Assembly: GCA_018268375.1 (NCBI GenBank)
Contig: JAFDWS010000002.1
Location: 1,116,001-1,180,000 of the forward strand
From: Armatimonadota bacterium
GTDB taxonomy: Bacteria > Armatimonadota > Fimbriimonadia > Fimbriimonadales > Fimbriimonadaceae
Length of the DNA: 64,000 nucleotides
Direction of reading: 5' to 3'
Part shown: piece after piece, positions 42,480-51,442 of the stretch
How the letters are laid out: each line of letters begins with the position of its first letter
Position numbering within the stretch: position 1 is the stretch's first letter
Made by a program: the position numbers and the translations under genes
Notes under the pieces: generated by a model
Databases searched by the model: none
Told to the model about the DNA's origin: nothing
The model's input: the letters and a program-made list of their open reading frames with translations, nothing else

Positions 42480-42497
42480 CATACGGATCGTCGTATG
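42480..42497. promoter_or_regulatory. Probable ArsR/CmtR operator
   Basis: CATACG-GATCGT-CGTATG, a perfect 6-bp inverted repeat with a 6-base centre, between the ArsR start (42477) and the prepilin start (42522). The CATA..TATG outer bases are shared with the palindrome at 19987-20004 of the paralogous repressor. Confidence 0.62.
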
Positions 42498-42521
42498 TGT
42501 CGGGTAGGATGCAGTTTGCCC

Positions 42522-43316
42522 ATGATCCGTCGCGCTTTTACCTTGATCGAACTCCTCGTCGTCATCGCGATCATCGCGATCTTGGCCGCCATCCTGCTTC
42601 CGGTCTTCGCCCGCGCGAAAGAAGCCGCCAAGCGCACCTCCGGGATGAGCAACCTGCGCCAAGCGGGAGTCGCCGCGCTTCTCTATGCCGGCGACAACGA
42701 AGACATTTTCCCTTTGACGGAACGGGGCGGCGACATCGATGACGACCACGAGTACTTTTGGGGCGACATGATCCAGCCGTACGCCAAGAATTGGCAAGTC
42801 CTCCAAGCACCGGGCGCGAGCCCGGTACTGATCCGACCCGAGCCGCTGCCCTACTCGGTGCAGTGGTCGTACACTTACGCGATCAACGACGTGACGGCAG
42901 GGTCACCCGAATGCACGCCGTCAGGAGACCCCAACGGGCCTGACAATCCGCTCTGTGAGCACTTGGGCGCAGCAGGCAAAAGCACGACGGCGTTCACCGA
43001 CCCCGCAGGCACGATCTTCGTCGCTGACAACCTGAACGCAACTTCCGACACGGGCGACGTGTCGACTTCAACTGGGCCACGCAACGACCCGAACGACTTG
43101 GCCCACTCTCGTCACGAGATCAACTGGCAGGTCGGCAGCCGCAACACCCGTTATCTCCAGGTTCACCGGCAGTCGCAGGACGGGTTCCCGCGATTCCTCG
43201 GCGGGTTTACTACCGTCGCCTGCGACGGTCACGCGAAGTCTCGAAAGCGCGAAATGATCGCCGACGGTAGCTTTCGGGGTGGCACCAAGGATGAGGAATG
43301 GCTGGCACAACATTGA
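42522..43316 (+). CDS. Prepilin-type N-terminal domain protein (DUF1559-like pseudopilin)
   Basis: 264 residues from the ATG at 42522. A class III signal ([23 protein letters not shown]) with cleavage before F is followed by the helix [23 protein letters not shown] and the [12 protein letters not shown] motif. The C-terminal part has the H-x-G-type region ([13 protein letters not shown]) of these proteins. Large numbers of such pseudopilins are a hallmark of Armatimonadota and Planctomycetes. Start chosen because the leader is only three residues, as usual. It diverges from the ArsR gene. Confidence 0.88.
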   Translation: MIRRAFTLIELLVVIAIIAILAAILLPVFARAKEAAKRTSGMSNLRQAGVAALLYAGDNEDIFPLTERGGDIDDDHEYFWGDMIQPYAKNWQVLQAPGASPVLIRPEPLPYSVQWSYTYAINDVTAGSPECTPSGDPNGPDNPLCEHLGAAGKSTTAFTDPAGTIFVADNLNATSDTGDVSTSTGPRNDPNDLAHSRHEINWQVGSRNTRYLQVHRQSQDGFPRFLGGFTTVACDGHAKSRKREMIADGSFRGGTKDEEWLAQH

Positions 43317-43668
43317 GCGGCCATAACGCAGCGAACATTGGGAAGCTTTGCTAACTTCATGGCCATCAACTTCATCGGCTGCCGACCGGTGTACTGCGAG
43401 CGATTCCAGCATCTATTCCACGTCATGGCAATCGATCGGGTGCCGGGATTTGTCGATCTGGCACTGCTCAAATGCGATGGGGTGACGGATACAAACCCTG
43501 GTCTTTATCGCCGTTCGGGGACGGACGACGGTCTATTCGCTATGGTTCTTGGGCTTGGAAGCCTACAGAGCTTATGCTGAGAAAGGTTGAAGTGCATGGC
43601 TGTGAAGAAGTCATCATCAGGAAACTGGGCCAATGGCTTTCTGGAATTCGGTGTTTCGACGAGCCCGC
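43317..43668. other. 352-base stretch with no supported gene
   Basis: Short frames exist on both strands (for example plus 43338-43580 and minus 43229-43471), but none has a recognisable domain, convincing ribosome site or signal peptide. I see no strong hairpin or promoter. It separates the prepilin gene from the convergent histidine kinase. Confidence 0.5.
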
Positions 43669-44976
43669 CTAGCCACTAGACTCGTTCTCACAAGTTGGTA
43701 GCAAAATCTTGACCATGGCTCCATAGTCAACCGGAACAAATTTGACCCGACCCTGATTTGACTCGACTATGCGCTTCACTACCGCTAGGCCAATGCCAGC
43801 CCCACCGTCCTCCCGACTTCGTCCGGGGTCCGAGCGATAGAACCGCTCAAAGGCATGTTTCATTTCCTCATCGGTTAGGCCACTCCCAAAATCGCGGACG
43901 GTCAAAATCGCATGAGACCCGTCCCCAGTCACTTGGACTTCTATCTGCGGCGAGCCGGTTGAGAACCTTGCGCTGTTGTCGAGGAGGTTGCGCAGAACAA
44001 TGTCGACGTCCTCTATGGAAATAGCCACGGTCACGGGTTCAAGGCTCAATCGAGCGGTTTCCGGTGGCAAGCACCTCAGCTCCAACCAGGCATGCACGGT
44101 GCGCTCCACGCAATCGTCCAATTGTATTGGCCCAACAATCGGCGCTCTCCTTCGCGCTGAGCTTAACAGGGATTCGACCACAAGCGTCAACTTTTCAATT
44201 TGCCTCAGTAGGGCCTCTTGTGAGCGGACATGCTCCTCTGGGCTCCGAGCGATCCTCAAATTGGACTCGATCCTCGTTCGAAGCAGGGCCAAAGGGTTTC
44301 TCAGTTCGTGCGCGGCGTCGGAGGCAAACTGCTCTTGAAGAGACGCGGCGTGTCGCACCCGCCCGATGAGGTTGTTCAGAGAAGTTGCAAGTGCAGCGAA
44401 TTCAGCGCGGTCGGTGGTCTGAAGCGACATTCCATCCGAGGCTTCGGACAGCGCTTCCGCTGAGGTCACGAGTTCACGCACGGGCCTTAGAACCAGGCCA
44501 CCACCGTACCAAGACACTGCGACGGTAAGGGCGACCAATGGCAGCCAGAGCGCCGCAAGGACGAGATCCAGTTGCCTAAGCCCCACTTCTGTCTCAGACC
44601 AGGAACTTGAACCGACGAGGGTGATTCCGTGAGACTGAATACCAGCAAAGAGCGTGTCACCCTCCTTCAACTTTCCTTGAACGACGGGAGGCACTCTCTT
44701 TCCGGAACTAACCACCAAGGTTCCGTCGTTACGGAAGACGGCGACATCCACTCCGGGAAAATCGTCCTGCATCTCGCGCAAGGAGTCGGGGCCAGTCCAC
44801 TCCATACTGATTCGCTTCACATTTGCATCGAGCTCCGAAAACCTCCGGTTTAGGGCTTGCCCACGTACCAGAAGTGCGACGCCTAAAAAGACGATTCCCA
44901 GCGCGAGGGCAACTGAAGCACTAAGAAGCGCCGTCAACTTGAGCCTAAGATTCAGGTTCAGACAACGCGAGAACAT
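43669..44976 (-). CDS. Sensor histidine kinase
   Basis: 435 residues from the ATG at 44976, which overlaps the response-regulator gene by 32 bases. TM1 at about 10-33, a periplasmic sensor of about 115 residues, TM2 at about 148-170, HAMP, then the phosphoacceptor DAAHELRNPLALLRTRIES. The HATPase has N box LRNLLDNSARFS, G1 DFGSGL and G2 GGAGIGLAV. It is an EnvZ/CusS-like class I kinase. The periplasmic loop has no His/Met cluster, so copper sensing is not supported. It acts with the regulator immediately upstream. Confidence 0.92.
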   Translation of the reverse strand: MFSRCLNLNLRLKLTALLSASVALALGIVFLGVALLVRGQALNRRFSELDANVKRISMEWTGPDSLREMQDDFPGVDVAVFRNDGTLVVSSGKRVPPVVQGKLKEGDTLFAGIQSHGITLVGSSSWSETEVGLRQLDLVLAALWLPLVALTVAVSWYGGGLVLRPVRELVTSAEALSEASDGMSLQTTDRAEFAALATSLNNLIGRVRHAASLQEQFASDAAHELRNPLALLRTRIESNLRIARSPEEHVRSQEALLRQIEKLTLVVESLLSSARRRAPIVGPIQLDDCVERTVHAWLELRCLPPETARLSLEPVTVAISIEDVDIVLRNLLDNSARFSTGSPQIEVQVTGDGSHAILTVRDFGSGLTDEEMKHAFERFYRSDPGRSREDGGAGIGLAVVKRIVESNQGRVKFVPVDYGAMVKILLPTCENESSG

Positions 44977-45622
44977 AGCCACTCCCCCTGACGGTGTGAA
45001 TGATTCGAGAGGCTCCGTAAGCCTCAGTTTTCCGGCGGAGATAGGTGACGTACGTTTCGACGATGTTTTCGGCGCGGTAGCCTTCATCGCGCCAGACCTT
45101 TTCAAGAAGTAGCGATCGAGAGAGGACGACTTCCGGATGGCACATGAAGCAATCGAGGAGCAAGAACTCTGTCGCGGAAAGGAAGAGTTCCGCACCTGAC
45201 CTGCGAGCCAAACGATTTGTCCGATCGAGCGTGATGTCGTTCCACTTGACAATTTGACTTGTATCGGCAGCGCGTCTCAGGGTAGCCCGAACGCGGGCGA
45301 TTAGCTCATCGAGCACGAACGGTTTGACGAGATAGTCGTCTGCGCCGAGTTCAAGTCCCCGTACGACGTCCTTCGTGGTATCTTTGGCCGTCAGGTAAAT
45401 CACAGGAATTCTGGAACCCCCGGCCCTCAGAGTCTCAACCATGGTAAAGCCATTCATCACCGGCATCATTACGTCGGCGAGAATGAGGTCGCATCCCCGA
45501 GCTTTCCTTAGCCCTGCAGCCCCGTTCGAAGCGGTTTCGCATTCGTAGCCGAGTTCAGATAGGGTCTGAGTGAGGAGATCTACCATCTCGGTTTCGTCTT
45601 CGACAATGAGGATTCGGTTCAA
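44945..45622 (-). CDS. OmpR-family response regulator
   Basis: 225 residues. Receiver domain RILIVEDETEMVDLLTQTL with phosphoacceptor D50 (LILADVMMPVMNGF), conserved T (YLTAKDT) and K (YLVKPF). C-terminal winged helix: LTLDRTNRLARRSG, FLLLDCFMCHPEVVLSR, and NIVETYVTYLRRKTEAYGASRIIHTVRGSGYVL. Full length. Transcribed before the kinase and 88 bases downstream of a PepSY gene on the same strand. Confidence 0.94.
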   Translation of the reverse strand: MNRILIVEDETEMVDLLTQTLSELGYECETASNGAAGLRKARGCDLILADVMMPVMNGFTMVETLRAGGSRIPVIYLTAKDTTKDVVRGLELGADDYLVKPFVLDELIARVRATLRRAADTSQIVKWNDITLDRTNRLARRSGAELFLSATEFLLLDCFMCHPEVVLSRSLLLEKVWRDEGYRAENIVETYVTYLRRKTEAYGASRIIHTVRGSGYVLALSEPES

Positions 45623-45710
45623 TTTCTATTCCGGTAGGCTTGCTAGTCCCGCCCTCTATGAAAGACGTGTTTGGGCAGGACACCGCCGCCCAAACACGCC
45701 ACGTTCACCT

Positions 45711-46082
45711 TTACTTGATGAGTTTGGCAAGTTCTTGCTGAAATTCTTTGCCCTCATCTTCAGGGTTCACAGCCTCCGAATCTCCGGCTTTACCAGTGAT
45801 CGGGTCAACGTCGACTTCCATCAGCTTCTTGTCCTTGACGACGACAACGCCGTAAATCCAGTGGCCCTCGTCAAATTCAAAAATGGCCATCGCTGCCTTG
45901 CCGCCGACTTTACCTTCAGCCGCCTTCATTGCCTGAACCGGCGTCACTTTGGCCTTTGCCTCAGCCGTGGCGACGTCCGTCTCTTGGCTTTGTGCTAAGA
46001 CCGGGGTCGCGACAATAGCGCCTGTGGAGACGACTCCGATGACGGCGAAAGTACCGATGAGCATTTTGAGTGATAGTTTCAT
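45711..46082 (-). CDS. PepSY-domain exported protein
   Basis: 123 residues: signal peptide LKMLIGTFAVIGVVSTGAIV to about VLAQ, then one PepSY domain (VTPVQAMKAAEGKVGGKAAMAIFEFDEGHWIYGVVVV, DVDPITGKAGDSEAV). Such small PepSY proteins are often co-encoded with an OmpR regulator and kinase and may modulate the sensor in the periplasm. It is on the same strand upstream of the two-component genes and divergent from the COG4705 gene. Confidence 0.85.
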   Translation of the reverse strand: MKLSLKMLIGTFAVIGVVSTGAIVATPVLAQSQETDVATAEAKAKVTPVQAMKAAEGKVGGKAAMAIFEFDEGHWIYGVVVVKDKKLMEVDVDPITGKAGDSEAVNPEDEGKEFQQELAKLIK

Positions 46083-46232
46083 GGTTCCTCTGTGGGGGCC
46101 GGTAACTTCACCGCCCAGTCAATTGAACAACTGAGACATGAGTGATGCCCTGTGAAGGTCCACAAGAAGGCGGGCATGGCATTGTGAGCATTCACAGGGG
46201 GCGCGACCGTTCGTCCGTCCACCATTTTCTTC

Positions 46233-47027
46233 ATGGCTATCAGACCGGAAGTCAACGAAGAAGTGCGGCATGCACTGAGCAAGGTGCCGTCCGTAACTCT
46301 CATCTTTTGGATAATGAAGATCTGCGCGACCACTCTTGGCGAAACGGCGGGCGACTTGCTTTCGATGACTTTGAAAATTGGGTACGCGGCTAGTTCGGGC
46401 ATCCTCATCACGCTCTTTCTCGTGACCCTGGTGGGGCAAGTCGGTGCAAAGAAGTTCCACCCGGCCCTCTACTGGACCGTCATTCTTTCCACAAGTACGG
46501 CGGGAACAACGATGTCCGACTATATGGATCGGACGCTCAGACTGGGATATGCAACGGGCAGCCTGATTCTTGTCTCTTGTCTTGCGGTCGTACTTGTCGT
46601 CTGGAGAAGAGCCGAGGGCACGTTGTCGGTCGATGCTATCCGCACACGCCGGGCTGAGCTCTTCTATTGGGTGGCCATTCTGTTTTCGAACACACTGGGA
46701 ACAGCCCTGGGAGACTTCCTTGCCGACAGTTCGGGACTTGGCTTTGTCGGGGGAGCCGTGCTCGTCGGGTCATTGATAGCACTAACGGCACTCGCGTTTT
46801 TCTTCACGAAAATCAACCGGGTCGTGCTCTTCTGGACAGCGTTCGTCTTGACCCGACCTTTCGGGGCGACCTTTGGAGACTTAATGACAAAGCCCGTTGC
46901 CAAGGGAGGTCTCAACCTTGGAACGGTAGGGTCTTCTGCGGTTCTAGCGGTTTTATTGGTCGGCTTGATTTTCATCACTTTGCGGACTCGAAAGCCAGAA
47001 GCAATCGCGACATCGAATTGCGGTTGA
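46233..47027 (+). CDS. COG4705-type membrane protein
   Basis: 264 residues with eight membrane segments and four internal repeats, each with a TxGxxxxD-type core: TTLGETAGDLLS, STAGTTMSDYMD, NTLGTALGDFLAD and RPFGATFGDLMT. This is the pattern of the uncharacterised COG4705 family, often found beside PepSY and two-component genes as here (150 bases from the divergent PepSY). The repeated acidic residues in membrane hairpins suggest ion transport, which is inference. Confidence 0.8.
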   Translation: MAIRPEVNEEVRHALSKVPSVTLIFWIMKICATTLGETAGDLLSMTLKIGYAASSGILITLFLVTLVGQVGAKKFHPALYWTVILSTSTAGTTMSDYMDRTLRLGYATGSLILVSCLAVVLVVWRRAEGTLSVDAIRTRRAELFYWVAILFSNTLGTALGDFLADSSGLGFVGGAVLVGSLIALTALAFFFTKINRVVLFWTAFVLTRPFGATFGDLMTKPVAKGGLNLGTVGSSAVLAVLLVGLIFITLRTRKPEAIATSNCG

Positions 47028-47113
47028 ATCAGCATAGCCGCGCGGCTGTGCTCCCCGGTTTGAATGAGACGACGGCCAGAAGGTGTAAGCGGCTCCATCC
47101 ATAATGCTTTGCA

Positions 47114-47731
47114 TTGTCGGATCGAACTTCGCTCTTGAGACAGGGGATGCGACTGGAAACCGTGACGGTTCTTTGCACTCTCGCCATCGCCGCTTGCACA
47201 GTGTCAACCGGATTGCTGACGGGCAGTACCCTTCTCCTCGCTGTCGGAGCGGGGTCTGCAGCGGACCTGCTGGGCTCGCTTCTGCTTTATCGGCCGTTGA
47301 GGCTGGAGGTCGATGGCGGCTCGGAGGGCGAATACAGGAGGCTTAAGCACCAGACAGCCAGGACAATGGGCTTCATACTTGCTCTAACTGCCGTCTACGT
47401 GCTGGCGATTTCTGTCTACAAATACGCAAGCCGGCTCGCGCCCACTGCCTCCTATCTCGGGATCGGCATGTCGCTACTGGCCGCTGTGTCCATGCCCTTC
47501 CTTGCCGCATCCAAGATGCGCCTGGCCGGGAAGTTGGACAGCCGGTCACTGAACGCCGAGGCGGTCGGGACACTGGTCGGGGGGCTCATGGCGGCGGTGG
47601 CACTGATCGGCCTGGTCGGGGACGCTCTGCTTCGTTGGTGGTGGATCGACTCGGTGGTGGCGATGCTCCTGGTGCAGCTCCTCCTCAGGGAGGCGTTCGA
47701 TGCTTGGCGCGGTCAGGCTCCTTCGGGCTAG
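47114..47731 (+). CDS. CDF-like membrane protein with degenerate metal sites
   Basis: 205 residues (TTG start at 47114; an ATG at 47147 is an alternative). Six membrane segments resemble the cation diffusion facilitator core: LRLETVTVLCTLAIA in segment 1, GAGSAADLLGSLLLY in 2, LNAEAVGTLVGGLMAAVALI in 5 and WWWIDSVVAMLLVQLLLREA in 6. The HxxxD/DxxxD metal sites of true CDF pumps are mostly replaced and the C-terminal cytoplasmic domain is absent. Possibly a non-transporting relative. It lies just upstream of the CsoR operator. Confidence 0.6.
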   Translation: MSDRTSLLRQGMRLETVTVLCTLAIAACTVSTGLLTGSTLLLAVGAGSAADLLGSLLLYRPLRLEVDGGSEGEYRRLKHQTARTMGFILALTAVYVLAISVYKYASRLAPTASYLGIGMSLLAAVSMPFLAASKMRLAGKLDSRSLNAEAVGTLVGGLMAAVALIGLVGDALLRWWWIDSVVAMLLVQLLLREAFDAWRGQAPSG

Positions 47732-47771
47732 CCGTCTTTCCTTCAGCAACGGCCCTAACGCATATGCACAT

Positions 47772-47787
47772 ATACCCACAGGGGTAT
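47772..47787. promoter_or_regulatory. CsoR operator
   Basis: ATACCC-ACAG-GGGTAT, a perfect repeat of the C-run/G-run type bound by CsoR-family copper repressors, ending nine bases before the csoR start. It overlaps the region where the promoter or leader of csoR-copA must lie, so autoregulated copper derepression of both genes is expected. Confidence 0.8.
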
Positions 47788-47796
47788 CGTCAATCT

Positions 47797-48087
47797 ATGC
47801 AGGCTAGCGAGCGAAAGTCGATCGACAGGCGTCTCGCCCGGATAGAAGGGCAAGTCCGCGGTGTCCGACGTCTCCTAGCTGAAGACGCCTACTGCTGCGA
47901 CATCCTGAACCAGGTTTCAGCGGTGAGTTCGGCTTTGGGTCAAGTATCCGCCGCGGTCGCCTCTCAGCACATCAAGCATTGCATCATCGGATACGGCACC
48001 GAGGAGGCCCACAAGGCGACAAAGTCGATGTCCAGAGACGAAGTGCTGGACGAATTGGACGAAGTATTCCGGAGACTTTCCCGATGA
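47797..48087 (+). CDS. csoR: CsoR-family copper-sensing repressor
   Basis: 96 residues from the ATG at 47797; the frame continues upstream but only into non-CsoR sequence. All-helical CsoR/RcnR fold with [19 protein letters not shown]. The copper ligands C33, H58 and C62 have exactly the C-x24-H-x3-C spacing of CsoR (AYCCDIL, QHIKHC), rather than the nickel set of RcnR. A fitting operator lies just upstream and the stop overlaps the copA start (ATGA). Confidence 0.93.
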   Translation: MQASERKSIDRRLARIEGQVRGVRRLLAEDAYCCDILNQVSAVSSALGQVSAAVASQHIKHCIIGYGTEEAHKATKSMSRDEVLDELDEVFRRLSR

Positions 48088-50498
48088 ATACCCAGGGTGG
48101 TATCACGGAGTTCATTGACCCAGTGTGCGGCATGACGGTGGCCCTGGACGATGTGGCCGGATCGTTCGCTTACAATGGCCAGACCTATTACTTCTGCGGG
48201 CACAGCTGCCTTGACCGCTTCAAGGAAGATCCTGAACGCTTTCTCTCAAAGGGGGACACACAAGAGGCAAGTGACCCTGCGGTCGAGTACACATGCCCGA
48301 TGCATCCCGAAGTGCGGAAGATGGGGCCTGGCTCTTGTCCGAAGTGTGGCATGGCCCTCGAGCCCTTGCACCCCGTAGTCGTCAAAAAGACCAAGTGGAC
48401 GTGTCCGATGCACCCGCAGATCCTCCGCGACCAGCCCGGCTCTTGCCCCATTTGCGGGATGGCGCTCGAACCGATGGACGTGAGCGCAGACAGTGACAAT
48501 CCAGAACTCCGTGACATGTCCAGACGCTTCTGGATCAGCGCGGCGATGACCTTGCCGCTGCTCTTGGCCGTGATGCCTCACCTTTTCGGCAAAGACATCT
48601 CTGGGTGGATCCCCCACTCCGTCTTGGGATGGACAGAACTGGCTCTAGCGACGCCGGTCGTTCTTTGGGGCGGTTGGCCGTTCTTCCAACGAGGCTGGGC
48701 CTCGATCGCGAACCGGAGTCCGAACATGTTCACGCTCATTGCTCTGGGCACTGGCGTGGCTTGGCTCTACAGCGTCGTCGGCGTATTGGCTCCGCAAGTC
48801 TTCCCACCGTCGTTCCGCAACAAGATGGGCGGTGTAGACCTGTACTTCGAGGCTGCTGCCGTCATCACCACGCTCGTCCTCCTTGGCCAAGTCTTAGAGC
48901 TGAAGGCAAGGAGCGCGACCAGCGGGGCGATCCGAGCCTTGCTCGACCTGTCTCCGAAGAAGGCGAGGGTTGTCCGGGACGGACAGGAGCAAGACGTTGA
49001 CCTTGAGAGCGTCGCCGTGGGCGACGTGCTGCGCGTGCGGCCTGGCGAGAAGGTGCCTGTCGACGGCATCGTGACCGAAGGAAGCAGCTCGGTCGACGAA
49101 TCGATGGTCACGGGCGAGCCAGTGCCCGTTGAGAAAACGCTGGACAGCAAGGTCACCGGAGGGACGGTCAATCAGACCGGCACGTTTCTGATGAGGGCTG
49201 AGTGGGTCGGGAGCGAGACGCTCCTTGCCCAGATCGTCAAGATGGTGAGCGAGGCCCAACGTTCGCGAGCACCGATCCAGAAACTGGCCGACGTCGTGGC
49301 CGCTTACTTCGTGCCTGCCGTGGTCGTCGTCGCGCTTGTTACTTTCGGGGTTTGGGCGGCGTTTGGCCCCGCTCCTGCAATGGCGTATGCCGTCATCAAC
49401 TCGGTCGCGGTGCTCATCATCGCCTGCCCCTGTGCGCTCGGCTTGGCGACCCCGATGTCGATCATGGTCGCGACCGGCCGCGGAGCCCACGCGGGGGTCT
49501 TGATCAAGAACGCGGAGGCTCTGGAAGCCTTCGAGAAGGTTGACACGCTTGTGGTCGACAAGACCGGGACGCTGACCGAAGGCAAACCTCGCTTGGTCAC
49601 AGTGCGACCCTTGGGCGGCACGTCCGAAAACGACCTGTTGGCCATTGCCGCGGGGCTCGAACAAGGGAGCGAACACCCTCTCGCTAGTGCGATCCTGGTC
49701 GGGGCGAAGGATCGAAAAGTACAGGGCCTCAACGTACAAAGCTTCACTTCTGTCACTGGCAAGGGCGTGACTGGACACGTCGGAAATGATCAGGTTGCGC
49801 TAGGCAACCTTGCTCTCATGCAGACTTTGGCCGCCTCGTCTATCGAGGGAGCTGAGGCTCAAGCCGAAGTCTTGCGTGCTGACGGCCAGACCGTTATGTT
49901 CGTGGCTCGAAGTGGCAAGGTCGTCGGGCTGATCGGCGTCACCGATCCGATCAAGGCGAGCACGGCAGAGGCCATAAGGGCGCTCCACGGCGAGAGGATC
50001 CGCGTCGTCATGGTGACTGGGGACAGCCAGACCACTGCAGAGGTGGTCGCGAAGAAGCTTGGGATCGACGAAGTGCACGCGAGTGTTCTGCCCGAGGGCA
50101 AGATCGAGGTCATCAAGAAGTTTCAGTCCGAAGGACGCTTCGTCGCAATGGCGGGCGACGGCATCAACGACGCGCCAGCCCTGGCCCTAGCGCGGGTCGG
50201 AATCGCCATGGGAAGCGGCACGGACGTGGCGATCGAGAGCGCTGGAATCACGTTGGTCAAGGGCGACTTGAACGGGCTCGTCCGGGCAAGGAAACTGAGC
50301 CACGCTTCGATGAGCAACATCCGCCAGAACCTCTTCTTCGCGTTCGTCTACAACGTGCTCGGTGTCCCGATTGCGGCAGGTGTGCTGTACCCGTTCACGG
50401 GGCTTCTGCTCAGTCCGATGATTGCGGCTCTGGCAATGAGCCTGAGCTCGGTGTCCGTGATTGCGAACTCGTTAAGGCTTCGGAAAGTCGTCCTGTGA
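48084..50498 (+). CDS. copA: Copper-exporting P1B-type ATPase with YHS and two HMBD domains
   Basis: 804 residues; the ATG at 48084 overlaps the csoR stop. In place of the usual GMxCxxC domains the N-terminus has a YHS domain ([15 protein letters not shown], about 10-55) and two heavy-metal-binding domains (CPMHPEV..CPKCGM 71-90; CPMHPQI..CPICGM 107-126). The membrane part has the P1B copper site CPC ([12 protein letters not shown]), phosphorylation motif DKTGTLTEG and [10 protein letters not shown]. NMxRQN-like SMSNIRQN and [11 protein letters not shown], then [15 protein letters not shown], fit Cu(I) specificity. Pumps cytoplasmic copper to the periplasm. Confidence 0.95.
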   Translation: MNTQGGITEFIDPVCGMTVALDDVAGSFAYNGQTYYFCGHSCLDRFKEDPERFLSKGDTQEASDPAVEYTCPMHPEVRKMGPGSCPKCGMALEPLHPVVVKKTKWTCPMHPQILRDQPGSCPICGMALEPMDVSADSDNPELRDMSRRFWISAAMTLPLLLAVMPHLFGKDISGWIPHSVLGWTELALATPVVLWGGWPFFQRGWASIANRSPNMFTLIALGTGVAWLYSVVGVLAPQVFPPSFRNKMGGVDLYFEAAAVITTLVLLGQVLELKARSATSGAIRALLDLSPKKARVVRDGQEQDVDLESVAVGDVLRVRPGEKVPVDGIVTEGSSSVDESMVTGEPVPVEKTLDSKVTGGTVNQTGTFLMRAEWVGSETLLAQIVKMVSEAQRSRAPIQKLADVVAAYFVPAVVVVALVTFGVWAAFGPAPAMAYAVINSVAVLIIACPCALGLATPMSIMVATGRGAHAGVLIKNAEALEAFEKVDTLVVDKTGTLTEGKPRLVTVRPLGGTSENDLLAIAAGLEQGSEHPLASAILVGAKDRKVQGLNVQSFTSVTGKGVTGHVGNDQVALGNLALMQTLAASSIEGAEAQAEVLRADGQTVMFVARSGKVVGLIGVTDPIKASTAEAIRALHGERIRVVMVTGDSQTTAEVVAKKLGIDEVHASVLPEGKIEVIKKFQSEGRFVAMAGDGINDAPALALARVGIAMGSGTDVAIESAGITLVKGDLNGLVRARKLSHASMSNIRQNLFFAFVYNVLGVPIAAGVLYPFTGLLLSPMIAALAMSLSSVSVIANSLRLRKVVL

Positions 50499-50543
50499 AC
50501 AATGTCACTCACCGAGGCTTAGCCCGTTGAATCGCCATTCGTT

Positions 50544-50726
50544 TTATCCCTTGGCAGGCGGCGGAGTAGGTTGACTGGGTGAGACTGGTGGCGGGTTTGA
50601 CGGAACCGAAGGGATTGATGGCCCCGGCACACCTGTCAGCGGCCCTTCAGGAACCCTGGGAAGCGTCGGCCCTGGTAGTCCCCTTTCAAGGTCTGGCATT
50701 GCTGGCCGTTCATGTTCGTCGGGCAT
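50544..50726 (-). CDS. Small proline-rich protein
   Basis: 60 residues starting three bases after the stop of the membrane protein upstream, with AGGTGA eight bases before the ATG. About a third of the residues are Pro, in PxGP-like units (LERGLPGPTLPRVPEGP, VPGPSIPSVPSNPPP). It has no membrane segment. Coupling to the upstream gene suggests it is translated; a function cannot be proposed. Confidence 0.4.
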   Translation of the reverse strand: MPDEHERPAMPDLERGLPGPTLPRVPEGPLTGVPGPSIPSVPSNPPPVSPSQPTPPPAKG

Positions 50727-50729
50727 GTC

Positions 50730-51386
50730 TCATTTCACCTGCTTTCTTCCTTTGGCGCTGGCGGTGGCGTTTGGGTTTGTGGGCTGGGATTCGGTACGGC
50801 CGGAATCTTGGGCCCCGGCTGTCCTTTCTCGCCCGGGTTCTGCGGTGTGCGAACCGGATTTGGGATCGGTGATGCTGGCCTGTCGATCTTCATTGCGACC
50901 CCTATTATTCCCCGACTCCCTCGTCTTCAACTCACCCTTCACGAACGACAGCCCGACGAAAACTACCATGAGGAACAAGCCGATCAGGAAAGTCCAACCA
51001 CCAGCGGCATTCCACGCTTTAGTCTTGGCTTCATGCTTGTTGATCCGGAGGATGGCTCTGGCGTTTCGTTTGTCAAAATAGTCCTCCGCGTCGGTCAGCT
51101 TTTGGTCAATGCTCTTGTTGCCATAGCCATAGGACAGGAAGACTGACAGAATGGCCGCGAAGAAGAAAAACCATGCTAGCACGAGTACCCAGGCGAACGA
51201 ACTCTGGACATCTTTGAGCAACGTCACGGACACAGCCAACACACCGCTTGCCACGGTCACGATGGTCTTATCCGCCTGCTCAAGGTTGTATCTTTGATTC
51301 TCCCAAAGAGTCTTCCGATACTCGGCGTGCAGGGTCGCCCGTTGCTCATCCGTACCGGGCGTTTCCTCGACCTCTGGCTTGCACAT
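50730..51386 (-). CDS. Membrane protein of unknown function
   Basis: 218 residues. An N-terminal helix (EYRKTLWENQRYNLEQADK) precedes two membrane segments (TIVTVASGVLAVSVTLL and WVLVLAWFFFFAAILSVFLSYGYG), a charged helical stretch, a third segment near 131-150 and a disordered tail of polar repeats. The layout is loosely like SLATT-type membrane effectors of conflict systems, which is only an impression. It diverges from a DUF4238 gene by 56 bases and is coupled to the Pro-rich peptide downstream. Confidence 0.6.
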   Translation of the reverse strand: MCKPEVEETPGTDEQRATLHAEYRKTLWENQRYNLEQADKTIVTVASGVLAVSVTLLKDVQSSFAWVLVLAWFFFFAAILSVFLSYGYGNKSIDQKLTDAEDYFDKRNARAILRINKHEAKTKAWNAAGGWTFLIGLFLMVVFVGLSFVKGELKTRESGNNRGRNEDRQASITDPKSGSHTAEPGRERTAGAQDSGRTESQPTNPNATASAKGRKQVK

Positions 51387-51442
51387 GGGTTCATTTTACG
51401 TCCGGCACCGATGGGCGTGTGGCTCATAATGCTGGGCAGTCC

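Noticed and set aside
43229..43580. Overlapping short frames considered as a transposase remnant
   Set aside because: No transposase motif, no inverted terminal repeats, and both strands give equally weak peptides.
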